A stretch of DNA of 64,000 bases from contig MU394111.1 in the NCBI GenBank assembly GCA_022578605.1, forward strand, positions 186,001 through 250,000, written 5' to 3'. Source of the DNA: Camillea tinctor (taxonomy: Eukaryota; Ascomycota; Sordariomycetes; Xylariales; Xylariaceae). Below the pieces are notes generated by a model. It did no database searches. It had not been told where the DNA came from and was given only the letters and a program-made list of their open reading frames with translations. Shown here in pieces: positions 1 to 11,779 of the stretch. The position numbers were made by a program, and so were the translations under genes. Within the stretch, counting starts at the first letter, position 1; each line of letters opens with the position of its first letter.

Positions 1-730
1 TTTCAGAGGATCCTCAATCTAACATTCAGATATGTAACAAATCCTTGTTACGTTACTGTTACTTAGATGTACACCCTCTTAACTGCGCTCCCATACTGAA
101 GAGTTGGTGCAATGCGAGAATAGGAGTATCGGTACACCTTCATACATATCTCAAGTATCTGCCACATGGGTGTATTCTACAACAGACAGAATCCAGGGCT
201 ATGCAGTGGGATTCTTTCAACAGATCATTCTCGTCAGAACTCCTGTTCATAAGAAAGAATGAAATAAAGGAGAATGGGTTTGAGTGATAACCTTGGTGTA
301 ATGTGACCTAAATCCCCTGCGAAATCCACGCTACAGGATTAAAAGGCGAGTCACCAATCAGACAACAGGCATTGATGCATATATCACGTGGAACTAAGCT
401 AAGGTACAATTAGTCATATAATATGACGCAATGACCACCGTAGAAGGCGATAGATAAGATCTTCAGTTCAAAATGGTAATCAAATGCCCCTCCATTGGAC
501 CCCATTGGACCCCCCGCGACTTTTGTAACGGCGTAGAATCGGAGGGGACAAACTAAACCTATTCCTCTCTCCTCTCTCTCTCTCCAATTCATCCCACATC
601 ATTCGACCGACCGACCTCGCATCTATTCATTCTAACTAATTTTTTATAACCCAACAACTCCTTATTAATTACTACACAATACCTAAACATATCGAGTTGC
701 ATCTTTTAAATCCTGCAAATACTACCTAGT

Positions 731-1580
731 ATGTCGACAATAAAAGAGATAACCACCGAAGAGGACTGGCGTGCGCACGTCGCCTCCCTTCCCTCCTCCA
801 CCCTCCTCATCATATCCTTCCATGCGCCGTGGGCAGCGCCATGCGCCCAGATGGCCACCGTCCTCAAGGCCCTCGCCTCAGAGTATCCCGTCACAGACCC
901 GCCCGCCACGAGCTGGGTTTCCATCAACGCTGAAGAACTGAGTGACATATCCGAGACCTACGACGTCACCGCGGTCCCCTACCTCGTCCTCCAACGGAAC
1001 GACCAGGTTATCGAGTCGGTCAGCGGAAGCAGTGCGGTCAAAGTGCGCGCAGCCATCGAGAAACACGCAAAAGACTCGGGCAGCGCTGCGCCGAGCACGA
1101 ACGGCACTGCTGCTGCCGCCGCCGTGGCTGAGAAGCAGGCTGCTGCGCCAGAGGTGGATACCGAGACAGACCCGGTGAAGGCCAAGGAGGAGCTGTTCAA
1201 GAGATTAGGGGAACTAGTGAAGGCAGCGCCCGTCATGCTGTTCATGAAGGGCACACCCAGCGCACCGCAGTGCGGCTTTTCACGGCAGTTGGTGGCCATT
1301 CTCCGCGAGCGCAGCGTCAAGTACGGCTTCTTCAATATCCTCGCCGACGACGAGGTACGGCAGGGTTTGAAGGAGTATGCTGAGTGGCCGACCTATCCAC
1401 AACTGTGGATGGATGGAGAGCTAGTAGGAGGTCTCGACATTGTAAGTACTGTCGTTGGATTGGGACATTCGTCGTATCGTTGCGCTAACAGTTTCATAGG
1501 TTAAAGAAGAGCTCGAAGGAAACCCGGACTTCTTGAAGCCACACAGCGTGGCTAAGGAGGAGAGTGCTGCTGTAGCATGA
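731..1580 (+). CDS. Monothiol glutaredoxin, Grx3/Grx4 type (Trx-like + CGFS Grx domain)
   Basis: Cytosolic/nuclear CGFS glutaredoxin; the family binds a glutathione-ligated [2Fe-2S] cluster and passes iron status to fungal iron regulators. Two exons, 731..1441 and 1500..1580, separated by a 58-base GTAAGT...TAG intron; the product is 263 residues. Residues about 1-110 form a thioredoxin-like domain with active site WAAPC (34-38), keeping one of the two thioredoxin cysteines. An Ala-rich linker follows, then the glutaredoxin domain with the CGFS motif at Cys181-Ser184 and the WPTYPQLW segment. The glutathione-binding GGLDIV stretch is completed only after splicing. The unspliced frame would run into the intron and lose the C-terminal helix, which supports the intron. 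ATG 731 is the first Met after a CT-rich leader. The family assignment is firm; the regulatory role is known from homologues only. Confidence 0.93.
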
Positions 1581-2955
1581 AAAAAATTCTAGCACACTAA
1601 TGAACACGATATGATTACAAACATGATTATGGGATCATGTATTAGGAGCACACTAGAGGAATCGAGACACCACAAGCTTGAGTGTCACCCAAATACGTCC
1701 TTAATAGCAAGGAGCAAAAATAGCAAAAGACAACAGAAGGATTTGTCTGCCCGTCTCGGATGTGTGCCGAGTCACGAGCGATGTTGCTGCGCAGTGGGAG
1801 GTGTTCTGATGCCAGACTTTCTAGGGACTTCTGCCATGACCTTGAGAAACCAGGGGCTAAATGGTTGTTTGTCTAAGGTAGATGTACCGATACGTATTCT
1901 AGTTTCTAACGTCCGTAGTGTTCGTGTATGAAGAAAAAGTAGGTGTGGATTGATGTTGACCTCTATTTGTGTAGTTCACTGGCCACCATGACCTCCTTAT
2001 AAGTGATTTGTCTTAGTTAGCAAAAAGAGAGCAATGGACAGTATATGATTTGAGTAGAATTTATACTACGCACCAAAGCTGTTCTGATTAGAACTATGTT
2101 ATATTGATTATTGATGGAAAGGAAGATATGATACATAAATTCTGAACCCCTATTACCGGACTAAATTTATGGACTAAAATATTATTCGGATTTCTCCCAA
2201 AAGTTCGAATCGATGAAATAAGGGTTTCAATCACTGTTATATTTTTACTTTGAAAATTGAAACCTATGTCTAGGTACCTCCTATGAATAAGGAGTGGGGG
2301 AAAGGGAAGCATTATAATAGTAGTTGGATACTAGGTCTAAACCTCGTATCACATTAACCCAGCACGCCTAGCTTAAGCTCCCCCTTTTGTTAGGAATAAC
2401 ATAATAATCGACACTCAGCCATACACGCCTCCCCCCTCGCGAAACACGTCGTAAATTTGCCGATTATACGAGGAAGTGGAAAAGAAAAGAAAACAGTAGA
2501 TTAGAATGAAGGGAGCATCTTATAATGCGTTATATGCGCCATCCTAGAGAACTAATAACCCAAGTACCTATATGTAGGTATCAGGTGGCCTCCTTACAAG
2601 ATAATTATCATTTCCCCCTCCTCATCGTCTCCCTACTAGTTCAGGCAGGTAGCTCATAAGGTATATACTTTTGTTCTGCAAATATATACATAAAAACTCG
2701 TTCCTCACAGCACATAAAATCAGGTTATCCAGGTAGTCAACGAGTACTTTCCCATTATCAGGTCCCATATCCCCTCCCCGTATGACTCTGCACATAGGTT
2801 CATCATTCCAAACTCATATCTCCCAGCCCAAAACTTTATGGGCCAAAAAATAAGGAAAGAAAATAAGTTAGAAAAAAAAGGGATTTCATGTTCTATGTAC
2901 CTCTTAAACCACTTAATACTCATCAAATCATCAATCTCCCTACCCTCACACCTTC
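1581..2955. other. Intergenic, convergent 3' ends
   Basis: This lies between the 3' ends of the glutaredoxin (+) and the multicopper oxidase (-). The reading frame at 1611..1931 (106 codons, ATG start) has no recognisable domain and sits where the glutaredoxin 3' UTR should be. The rest is AT-rich, with no RNA gene or repeat that I can support. Confidence 0.5.
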
Positions 2956-5215
2956 CTAATCCCCTCCTCCACCCTTAAACCCCGCAAACACCTCATCCCC
3001 CGGTGGCGCGCCCTTCGCGAGCTCGTCTGCAGGCGCATCACACAGCGCGCGCGCGTCGTCGGGGACCCGTTGTCCGCGTATGTCTTCGAACCGTGTCAGG
3101 AGCAGCATCCCCATACCCGCCTCGGAGTGCCAGGTGACGTGGCAGTGCAGCAGCCAGACTCCCGGGTTATCGGCCACGAAGCGGAGCAGGACCCAGCCGA
3201 AGCCCTCAGCCGTGACGGTGTCGCGTCGCAGGGGGTTGTCGACCTTCTCCTTTTCCGGGACTGTACTACCGGGCGGAGCCAGACCCAGGGCCTCGTAGCC
3301 GGGGAAGTACCCATGGCCAGCGGCGAGGACCCAGGGGGCGTACCCGTGGAGGTGGAAGGGGTGGGCGTTCTCGTCCATGTTCTGGAGCACGAGGTCGACG
3401 GTTTTGGTGCGCGGGTGCGCGATTACGAGCTCGGAATGCGGGTCGAAGGCCGCGGCGTTGATGCCCGAGGGTGAGAAGGAGGCGTTGTTCTCGGCGAGGC
3501 CGTCGAGGACGCGGTGGAGCGTCGGGGAAGCGAGGTGCGGGCGGAAGGAGGACGTGTTCATCACGCCGCGCTGGAGGCGCCAGTCGCCGATCGCGAGGTT
3601 CACGCGCAAGTACCATGAGTGGTCGGTGGATGCGGGGGCTGGCTGCGCGGGCGAGGGGGAGAAGACCGTCTTGGCGCTCATGTCCTGGCATGTCGATATA
3701 TATTCGATGTGCGAGGTCGTCATGGGGAGAAAGGAGCCCTCGTCATCGCTATTTTCCTCTTCCTCTTCCTCTTCCTCGTCATGGCCCTCGTGACGGGATT
3801 GTATGTGGTTACTGCGATAACGAACTATTGCTCTCGCCTCCTCGGTGCCATTCTCAGGGAGGGTTTGCTTCGCAAAGCAGGAGGTTACCATCCGGGCGCG
3901 GAGCCAAAATGCTTGTTTATCCGAGTGGTCGGCCGTCAGGATGGTGCTATATCGCTGGCCCGGGGCGATTGTTAGGGTATTAGAAGAAGCTGGCTCTACG
4001 GGCGTGCCATCTACTTCTATAACTGGCAGATTACTATGCTCGTCTACTGCCACTTGAAACCAAGCATATCCCCCGACATTGAGAAAGCGTAGCCTGTGGC
4101 TCTTCCCCTGGGTTAAATTCAGGGTTGGTAGAGATTCGTCATTGCTATTGTGACATTTCCGGTTAGGGTGGTATGCACATTCAGCGTGGTTTACACCATT
4201 GATCAGTGCCGTATTTGGTATTGGTGCATCTTCGACACCTGGAGATAAAACTTCTCGCATAAGCCCGCTGGCGCTATCGTAATACCAGTCCTGAAGTAGG
4301 ATTACACGGTCCGAGGAATAAGTAATAGGTCGGCGGTCAGCTTCATTACGGCTGTGTACCACGAGAGGCCCAACAAGGCCATCGAGGGCTTGAACACCTT
4401 GGTGGCCATGATAAAAGTCTTAACCCCATAGATTAGCATGCTGGTAACGATTTGATGCTCATTTGATGATGTGATGACTAGGGAAAGAGATAGAGAGGGA
4501 GGGAGGGTTCTAGAGCGAGGTGAAAATAAGGGTTTATTATGAGACATTACTTACATGTACCAGCCTGACCCGTGACGTTGAATTTGTACTGGTAAGATCT
4601 CCCAGGTGCGATAGGACATTGGGTAACGCCTGCAGCCCCGTCCATCCAGTTGGTTCCATTTTGGAAAATCCCATGCCAATGTATAGCGGTAGCGTTAGAG
4701 GCCTGGTTTTTCACATTCACGATAACAACGTCGCCTTCATTGATCTCCATCAGGGGCCCAGGAAACTGGTTGTTGATCATCATCATAGGTTTGAAGATGC
4801 CATCTGGGTTTCCTTCCTGGTCAGTAATGGTCCAGTCGTATGATCGAACTTGATTTGGAGCCTGGAAGTCCCAGTCGGGATCTAGAATATAATCGCTGTC
4901 GGCCCGTCGCGTTGTTGTCACAACGGCTGGTTGCTTCTCTGGTTCGACGGGATCAGACTCGCTTGCTAGAGGGTCTAGAGACAGCAAGACCCAAGATAGT
5001 CTGAAAGTGGCAATGAGAAACACTGCTGCGATCCCATAGAGAAACCATGTTGGGTGTCTGGTTGCTCTTGGGACCATAGCCGCCTTTTCGGTCTCATCTT
5101 CTGTGAGCAGAAGGTGATGTCGGCTACCATCATCATGCTCGCTTCCAGTTAGGACATCTTCTGTAGGTATCCTATGGGACACTACGGTATCCCGAGCCGG
5201 TCGTAAAAGCCGCAT
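2956..5215 (-). CDS. Multicopper oxidase (laccase-like) with N-terminal membrane anchor
   Basis: Three-cupredoxin copper oxidase that oxidises a phenol, ascorbate-like or metal substrate and reduces O2 to water. Exons on the minus strand: 5215..4555 and 4418..2956, with a 136-base GTAAGT...AAG intron; 707 residues. All four copper-ligand motifs are visible: HWHG near residue 179, YHGH (221-226, completed across the intron), HPFHLHG near 572 and HCHVTWHSEAGM near 644. A hydrophobic stretch at about 58-82 after a polar N-terminus suggests a type II membrane anchor instead of a cleaved signal peptide. The position ten residues after the type 1 copper Cys is Met, the axial ligand seen in low-potential enzymes, where many fungal laccases have Leu or Phe. 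A run of Glu (HDEEEE...NSDDE) lies between domains 2 and 3. GC content rises sharply in the 3' half. The substrate cannot be told from sequence. Confidence 0.9.
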
Positions 5216-8200
5216 GGATTCGAGGTTACTGTGGTCAGATGCTTCTTCTCTATCTAGCTTCGACTGGTCTTGGGTTTGATGCGTCGTAGGCGGTACTGGG
5301 TACTACGCTGCTACGGCAGCTCCTTTAGAACCCAAAGTGGTTGATGAAAACTGGACTCATGGTTTTTTGACTAAGGTCGATATAGCATTGATCAACGTCC
5401 GATCGCCCTCACAGGATTCAATCACCGGGCAGAGAATCTCACAGACAACTGGTTAGCTAGATACTGCTTAGTATACCTATACCCATTAGTTGATGTGGTC
5501 ATTAGGCCATTGATGAGGATATCTCTAGAGAATAGACAAGAGGTAAAGAGTTGCGATCTCAGTTGTTGATAGGTGGGTGACTGGTAATACAGGGTACTGG
5601 TAATTCAATAAGGTTAGTAGTACTACCTGAGCTAACTTTCCTAGGCTAGGTAGTGCGTTATCGCACTGCTGTAGATCTCAGTTAGTGCCTGCCGTGTGAC
5701 ACGCTGACACAGCAGATTGCTGGGAAGATAGCTCAGTTTCGGGTCAACTTGGAAAGAACCGTTGTGTTGTAACTTAAGTGGTTATGTTATGTTGTATGAT
5801 TAATCGTAGTGGTATGTATGTCCACTATGTACCTTACCCCATCCGCCCGTAAAGAGATCCCCGTCCCCCACTCGAAGCCGTTTATTTTGGTACATTGCAG
5901 CATACGGAACGACCCGGACTGTCGGAGATGCTTGGGTAAACTAACTTATATATAAGCTTTCCAGTGAGCACGACTAGTAACTCACTACCTTTGTGATCAA
6001 CATTGAATGAAATCTAATCAACATTCTTTCTTGCCCGGTCAGATATCAGATATATATATCCTTAAGAATATGATATACTATCACAGAGGTTGCACTGGTC
6101 TTTAGGTTATGCACTTCTTCGCCTTGATAGAATCTACCCATATATCGTGATAAAAAACTTCAAATTTGTCAATACGTTAGGGATCACGTATAGTCAAATT
6201 TAAGGAACAATGCATTAATCGGATAGTCTGGGTTCCTCTTGCACTAGTATGCCATTGGTTGCCCCCCACACTACATAATGCACGTGGGAGTGTGTATAGG
6301 TTTAGGTACTGGGTAGGTAATGAAAGTACTAGGTAGGTAGGGACAGTCCATTTTGATGGAATGAACAACCTGAATTTTCGTTGAACTTGCAAGGTACAGC
6401 CGCCCTGAAAATTAGGCAGCACTATTTGTTCCCTTTTTATGCAGTACTAGGAGAAAAAGAACCGAGACCTAAGAAGCTAGGGTAAGCAACAATTGCGTCA
6501 GTCCAGTCTGTTCCTGACCAACCTAGGAATAGAAATCTAAAGGGTTTGATCAGAGAACCCGACAACCTTCATTAAACCCTTTAGGAATTGCTTATTCGGT
6601 GGAGATAACTTCTTAAATCCGGATGATGAGGTCTTTTAAGGCTGTCTGTTTTAGTTGGTTGCATCCTTGATATAATTCCTAAACTCAGCCCAGCTCGATG
6701 GCGTACGACTTTAATCCTAAGCTGCATGTTGTTTTACCCACCTTGACTATAGGAACACACGTGGAATTGAGGTTTAAAATTTAATATATGTCTATGTATG
6801 TATGTCTTGGACACAATAACGACAGTCTCGCCATTCCTAGTAGTATATCGCGCTACAGATTATCACGATAAACACCATTGGGGCATTGGATAGAAGCAAG
6901 TTTCAGAAAATATTTCAATGGAAACTAGAGAAAGGGGCAAGGGTCGGTGGCTTTGACGTTGCTACTAGCCAAACTTATGTTTGGGGAGGTATCTAGCTGA
7001 CAACTGCTTCGCAGCTATGGATGCGCTACTACGCAAGATATGCACATTGCGGGCGGAGGTTTTATAAGTTGGAGGAGATAGTGACAGAATGACTCATCCG
7101 GTTACTAGAAGAGTTAGCCTCGATAAAGTCACCGCGGCTGACCATGACAAGGAAGAAAGGTGGTACTGCTAGGTACTGTGATAATCAACGTATGTTGTGT
7201 CACATTTCAACCGGACTTTAGGTGGTAGTAGTTAGTTGAACCACAAATTGGAAATGACTTCTCAACGCTTCGATGACGCTGATGTTATTTGCACATACAG
7301 GGAAATCAGTTAATGGTTAATTAAGTAGGTAATGCTATGCTGCTATGTAAAGTTTAGGACATTAGGTATTGAACGTGACATCAAATGTACAATTGAAATA
7401 CCCCTATGCGTCCTATATAAACTGATAACCTATACACTTGAAACTATTTATATGTAGGTATTACCTACTATGCCTATCAACAGCACAGAGCAGCCATACA
7501 TCAACAGGTACCTAGATCGGATGAATTAAAAAGAAAAAGAAACACTATAAAAGGTTTATACTTAAAATTCTAAGTTGTATCAATAAATAATACATACATG
7601 CAACTGATGTTATAGCTATAAGTTGCGGTACATAGTAGTTTTCTATGTACTTACATACATACCTACATTTTACCTACGTAGGGGGGAGGTACCTAGGTAA
7701 TAAGGGTAGCTGCTATGAGTGGTGGCGTAAGTGCAGGTGCCTGCGTTTTACACACCGTCCAGTTAACAGCCAAGACAGCTGATCAACACCTAAATCTACT
7801 AAGGAGACGAACCCGGCAGCGGGGGTTCACCAGGCTTAGCGTCAATGGCACACGAATACCTAGGTACCCCACTATCTCTATCTTACCTAAATCTTCTTTC
7901 TGCTTAACCTCCATCTTTCTCTTTTGTCGCAATTTCTAATCTTGCAACTCCACCATTCTGTCTCTCTCACCTAAATTTGCCTTTGTTCGAAGCTTCTCTT
8001 TGCGCCCTAGAAAAACGCTCAGACCTCACTCCCGGTTCCAACCTGTGCCGTTCAACTTTATAAGTGCTTAGGTTAGATATATATATCGTTCCGAGGCCCG
8101 ACTTCTAAAATCGCATTGAAAGCATTTTAAGTATCGAGTCGAGTGTTGGTGGTTCTAGCTGAACTGAGATCTGTGGACCGTGACCCCTCTCGTCCTTTAT

Positions 8201-8975
8201 CATGTACAGGTTGTAGTAGCGGTCGGATCTTAAGGTCCGTAAGCTTTCCGCGTCTGTTGTCTTATACATTCGACTAATAGGTTGCTTTTTTCTTCTTCTT
8301 TCAGAATTGCAATATCTGAAGTCTTACCCAAAAAATCAGTCTTAGAGAACGATCAATAGTTTCCTCCCTCTTACTAAACCTAACCTCAACGTATACGAAC
8401 CAACAACCGGCGCATTCCTATCGCCACTACTCTACTGGTGCCCAAATTATTGCGACCAAGGTTACGCATTTCTAATATAACCCACCCCTCCCGGCTAGAA
8501 ACTGCTGCTTTGTTATTTTGTCGATACCCGTGCGCAAGATTTCGCAAAACGCACACGATATCCTGTTCTAGGCGAGTTGTACCGCTTGTGGCGTTGTACA
8601 TTATTTGGCAAGAAAGCAATTACGAGTCAGCCATATATCGAGAGACGTAACGCTAGGTTGACAGAGCATTGGTTTCGACATCAAAAGCAAAACCGAATGA
8701 ACCCATCCAAAGTCTCCAGGGAGGATTCAGTTGACTTAACCCCGACTCGAGGAGGAGAAATATATATTATCGAATTTGGCGCAGTGATAGGCCTGCCTCG
8801 TCTTTGTCAGCGGTAACCGGGGGAAGAGGAGAACAAAGATACAGCAGTGGATTCTATACCCTACGTTGTATCTCTTCCAACAACAATCCCGGACTCCTGC
8901 TGAGGTTTTCTTATCTCCGGTAGACTGATATAAGCTGTCATCACTATCCGAAGCAGTTGGCATATCATATTCAAC
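5216..8975. other. Divergent 3.8 kb intergenic region
   Basis: This separates the starts of the multicopper oxidase (-) and the Zn2Cys6 regulator (+), so it holds both promoters. No convincing coding region is present: frames are short and lack domains. It carries several copies of the palindromic motif TACCTAGGTA (7690..7699 and 7857..7866) and related TAGGTA/TACCTA runs. The last kilobase (about 7900-8400) is pyrimidine-rich, consistent with a long leader for the regulator. Confidence 0.5.
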
Positions 8976-11779
8976 ATGACGCCCACACCCCCCTCGGCAA
9001 CTACCTCTTCGTCGGGGCACTCTCCCGAGGAACAGTTCAGAGTAGTCCGGCGCAGGAATAGGGTGCCACTGAGTTGTTACCCGTGTAGGACCAGAAAGTA
9101 TGTTGCATATTCATTTCGGCACTGACATGACATTCGCCTAACTAAACATTCTGATCTTAGTATTGCATCATCGCTAACCTACTCTGTAGATTAAAATGCA
9201 ATAGAGGGACGCCGAGCTGTGAGAATTGCATCAAGAGAGGTGACACACAGTCCTGCGTTTACGCTGCCCCAACAAATAGAAGGAAAACTCAAAGCAGCGC
9301 CGGAGCCAATGCCAGCCCTGATGATATGCAAAATCGCATCGACCGTCTGGAAGGCCTAGTTTTAAGCCTTATGCATGGTGGTGCTAACGTCGATCCTTCA
9401 GTTGTGGCGGCAACCTCTTCGACAAACCCCGCAGGCCCATCACCTTCGGGCGGTGACAGCTCCTCCTCTGCGAAGTATGGAGAGGACGATGGCGTAATGC
9501 GAGACGAGGGCGAGGATGAGGACAGCGACATTGATGATGGATTGGCGACTTCTTTAGGTGTACTCAAAGTTGACACGGATAAAGGCAAGTCCATGTATAT
9601 TGGACAGGAACACTGGCATACACTGTTAGCCGACGTTTCCGAAGTCAAGAACTTTTACGCTTCGCACAAGAAAGACCTCGAAAACAGTTACCAAAGAGTT
9701 ATGTCTTCAAAACCCGCAACGGCTCGCGACTCTCCCATATTCTTGCTTTCCGCGCCACCGGCGACAGAAGTAGAACTTAGGGCAGAATTGCCTGCCAAAT
9801 CAGCGATAACAACATTGGTATCAAGGTACTTTAACTCTTTAGATACAGCTGCGAGTATAATACATGGTCCGACCTTTCAACAGCAACTACGAAGTCACTG
9901 GCAAGATCCGTCCAAGTCAACCGTCATGTGGATCGGCCTACTATATTCCATGCTGTGTCTCGCAATGCTCAGTTACCATAAAGTAGGGGATGAACCCCCA
10001 GAGTGGAAAGGCAGATCGTTAGAACTAGCAGCAGAGTATCGTCTAAGAACAGTACAGTGTCTGGTGGTCGCCGATTACACAAAGCCGGTGGAATACACCA
10101 TAGAAACTATGCTGCTCTACTTATTTGGCGAATATTCATCCCGTTGGGACGCCGATCTTGGCCTTTGGCTTATCACATCTATAATCACCAGACTTGCCTT
10201 CCGCATGGGCTATCACCGAGATGCTGAATGGTTCCCGTCCATAACACCATTCCAAGGGGTAAGTTTTAGCCCTTGAAACAAGACGAAGAATTTGATGTAG
10301 CTAACGTGTTGATGTAGGAGATGAGGCGGCGAACGTGGGGCCTGTTGCGTATGGCAGATATTATGTTCTCATATCAAGTAAGAGCCCTGTTGTCCACATG
10401 AACCTTGGAAGTTGGCTGTAGGTTGGATGACTAACTGTATGAAGGTGTCTCTGCCGACAATGATCTACGAGCATAATACCGATACTAAGCTTCCGCATAA
10501 CATTTTCGACGAAGAATTTGGGCCCAATGTTAAGGTACTTCCGCCATCTAGACCAATCACTGAACCTACCCCTATTGCCTATATGATTGGCAAGTCGAAA
10601 CTATGCAATGAGTTTGGCAATATTCTCCAAGCTGTCACCCGGGTGGGTAAACAGGTCACATACGACGAAATTTTGCACCACGACCGGAGACTTCGCGAAA
10701 TCATGGAAGAATTTCCACCACATCTCAAGATCCAGCCGCTCGAAGGGTCACATGATCCTGTGACTCTTATTATCGCGAGATTCAATCTTGATCTACTGTA
10801 CCAGAAGATCATGTGTATGCTGCATCGAAAACATATGATGAGAGCTCGACAAAACCCACGCTATGCTCATTCGCGTCGCAGCGCAATTGAGGCTTCTTTG
10901 GAAACATTGAGTCACCTCAAAACTGTATACCGCGAGTGCCAACCTAACGGCCGACTTCGAAGTATGAAGTGGTTTGTTCAATCTACATCGAGAGATACAC
11001 TACTTCCTACAATGTTGGTACTTCTGGATCTCCATCATGACAATCTTGCCGTCACATCAGGTAAACGTCAGGACTCGCAGTCGGCATACTTCTGGACGCC
11101 GGAGCAACGCCGAGACATGTTCCGTACTCTAGAATGCGTTCGGGACATCTGGAAATCGCTATCACAAGATTCGGTCGAGGCCTATAAAGCAGCTAACATC
11201 CTGGAGATTATGCTGGATAAAATCAAGAACCCCGATCCACCTGCGGGTAAAAATGATGGTTCCACGCCACAGCCAGACTCCTTATTTGGTAATTATGGTT
11301 CGGCAGACATGCAACCTGAACATTCAGCTGCCATGACTCTTGGGATGCTCTCGGGAGGATTGAGCCCTAACAGCTTCCAGTCTCCTGGTGGATCTACTTA
11401 TCCAAACCTAGACCTGGGCACAGGAGTAGGAACGGGACCAAGCACAGGCCTAACACCGGAATTCCAACCCGATAATATTGGAAGTATCAATAACGCTGCT
11501 TCACCCTTCTCAATGTTTACAAATCTAGGCAATGTGAATATGTCTGTCGACCAGAACTTTGATTGGGTATGAAATCCCATTTTAGTCCCCTCTTCTAGAT
11601 GCACAACCGCTGACAATGAAACACAGGATGCATTTGACAGCTATGCGCAAACTGCGAACTGGGGGCCTGACCAGTCTTCTTTCCAGTTCTTTTCAGGCCA
11701 CCCAGACCAGCAGTCTCAGCAAGAATCCTCTGCAGAGGGATCGTTCACATTTCTTAATACTAACACGCCTAGCTCGTAG
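8976..11779 (+). CDS. Zn(II)2Cys6 fungal transcription factor with fungal-specific middle domain
   Basis: Nuclear DNA-binding regulator. Five exons: 8976..9097, 9190..10258, 10318..10377, 10445..11566, 11627..11779; all joins keep frame and give 841 residues. The zinc cluster is split by intron 1 and reads CX2CX6CX6CX2CX8C once spliced (Cys34, 37, 44, 51, 54, 63), followed by basic residues and a short coiled-coil-like helix (about 85-105) typical of dimerising members. An acidic Ser/Asp-rich stretch follows at about 130-165. The fungal_trans-type middle domain is marked by RLAFRMGYHRD and RRRTWGLLRMADIMFS, the latter formed by the 60-base third exon. The C-terminus is Gln/Ser/Gly/Pro-rich, like an activation region. 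Introns are 59-92 bases; intron 3 ends with a CTAAC branch point. Target genes are unknown; the divergent oxidase is a possible but unproven target. Confidence 0.9.

Noticed and set aside
1611..1931. 106-codon ORF after the glutaredoxin gene
   Set aside because: No motif, lies in the expected 3' UTR and has no splice or leader support.
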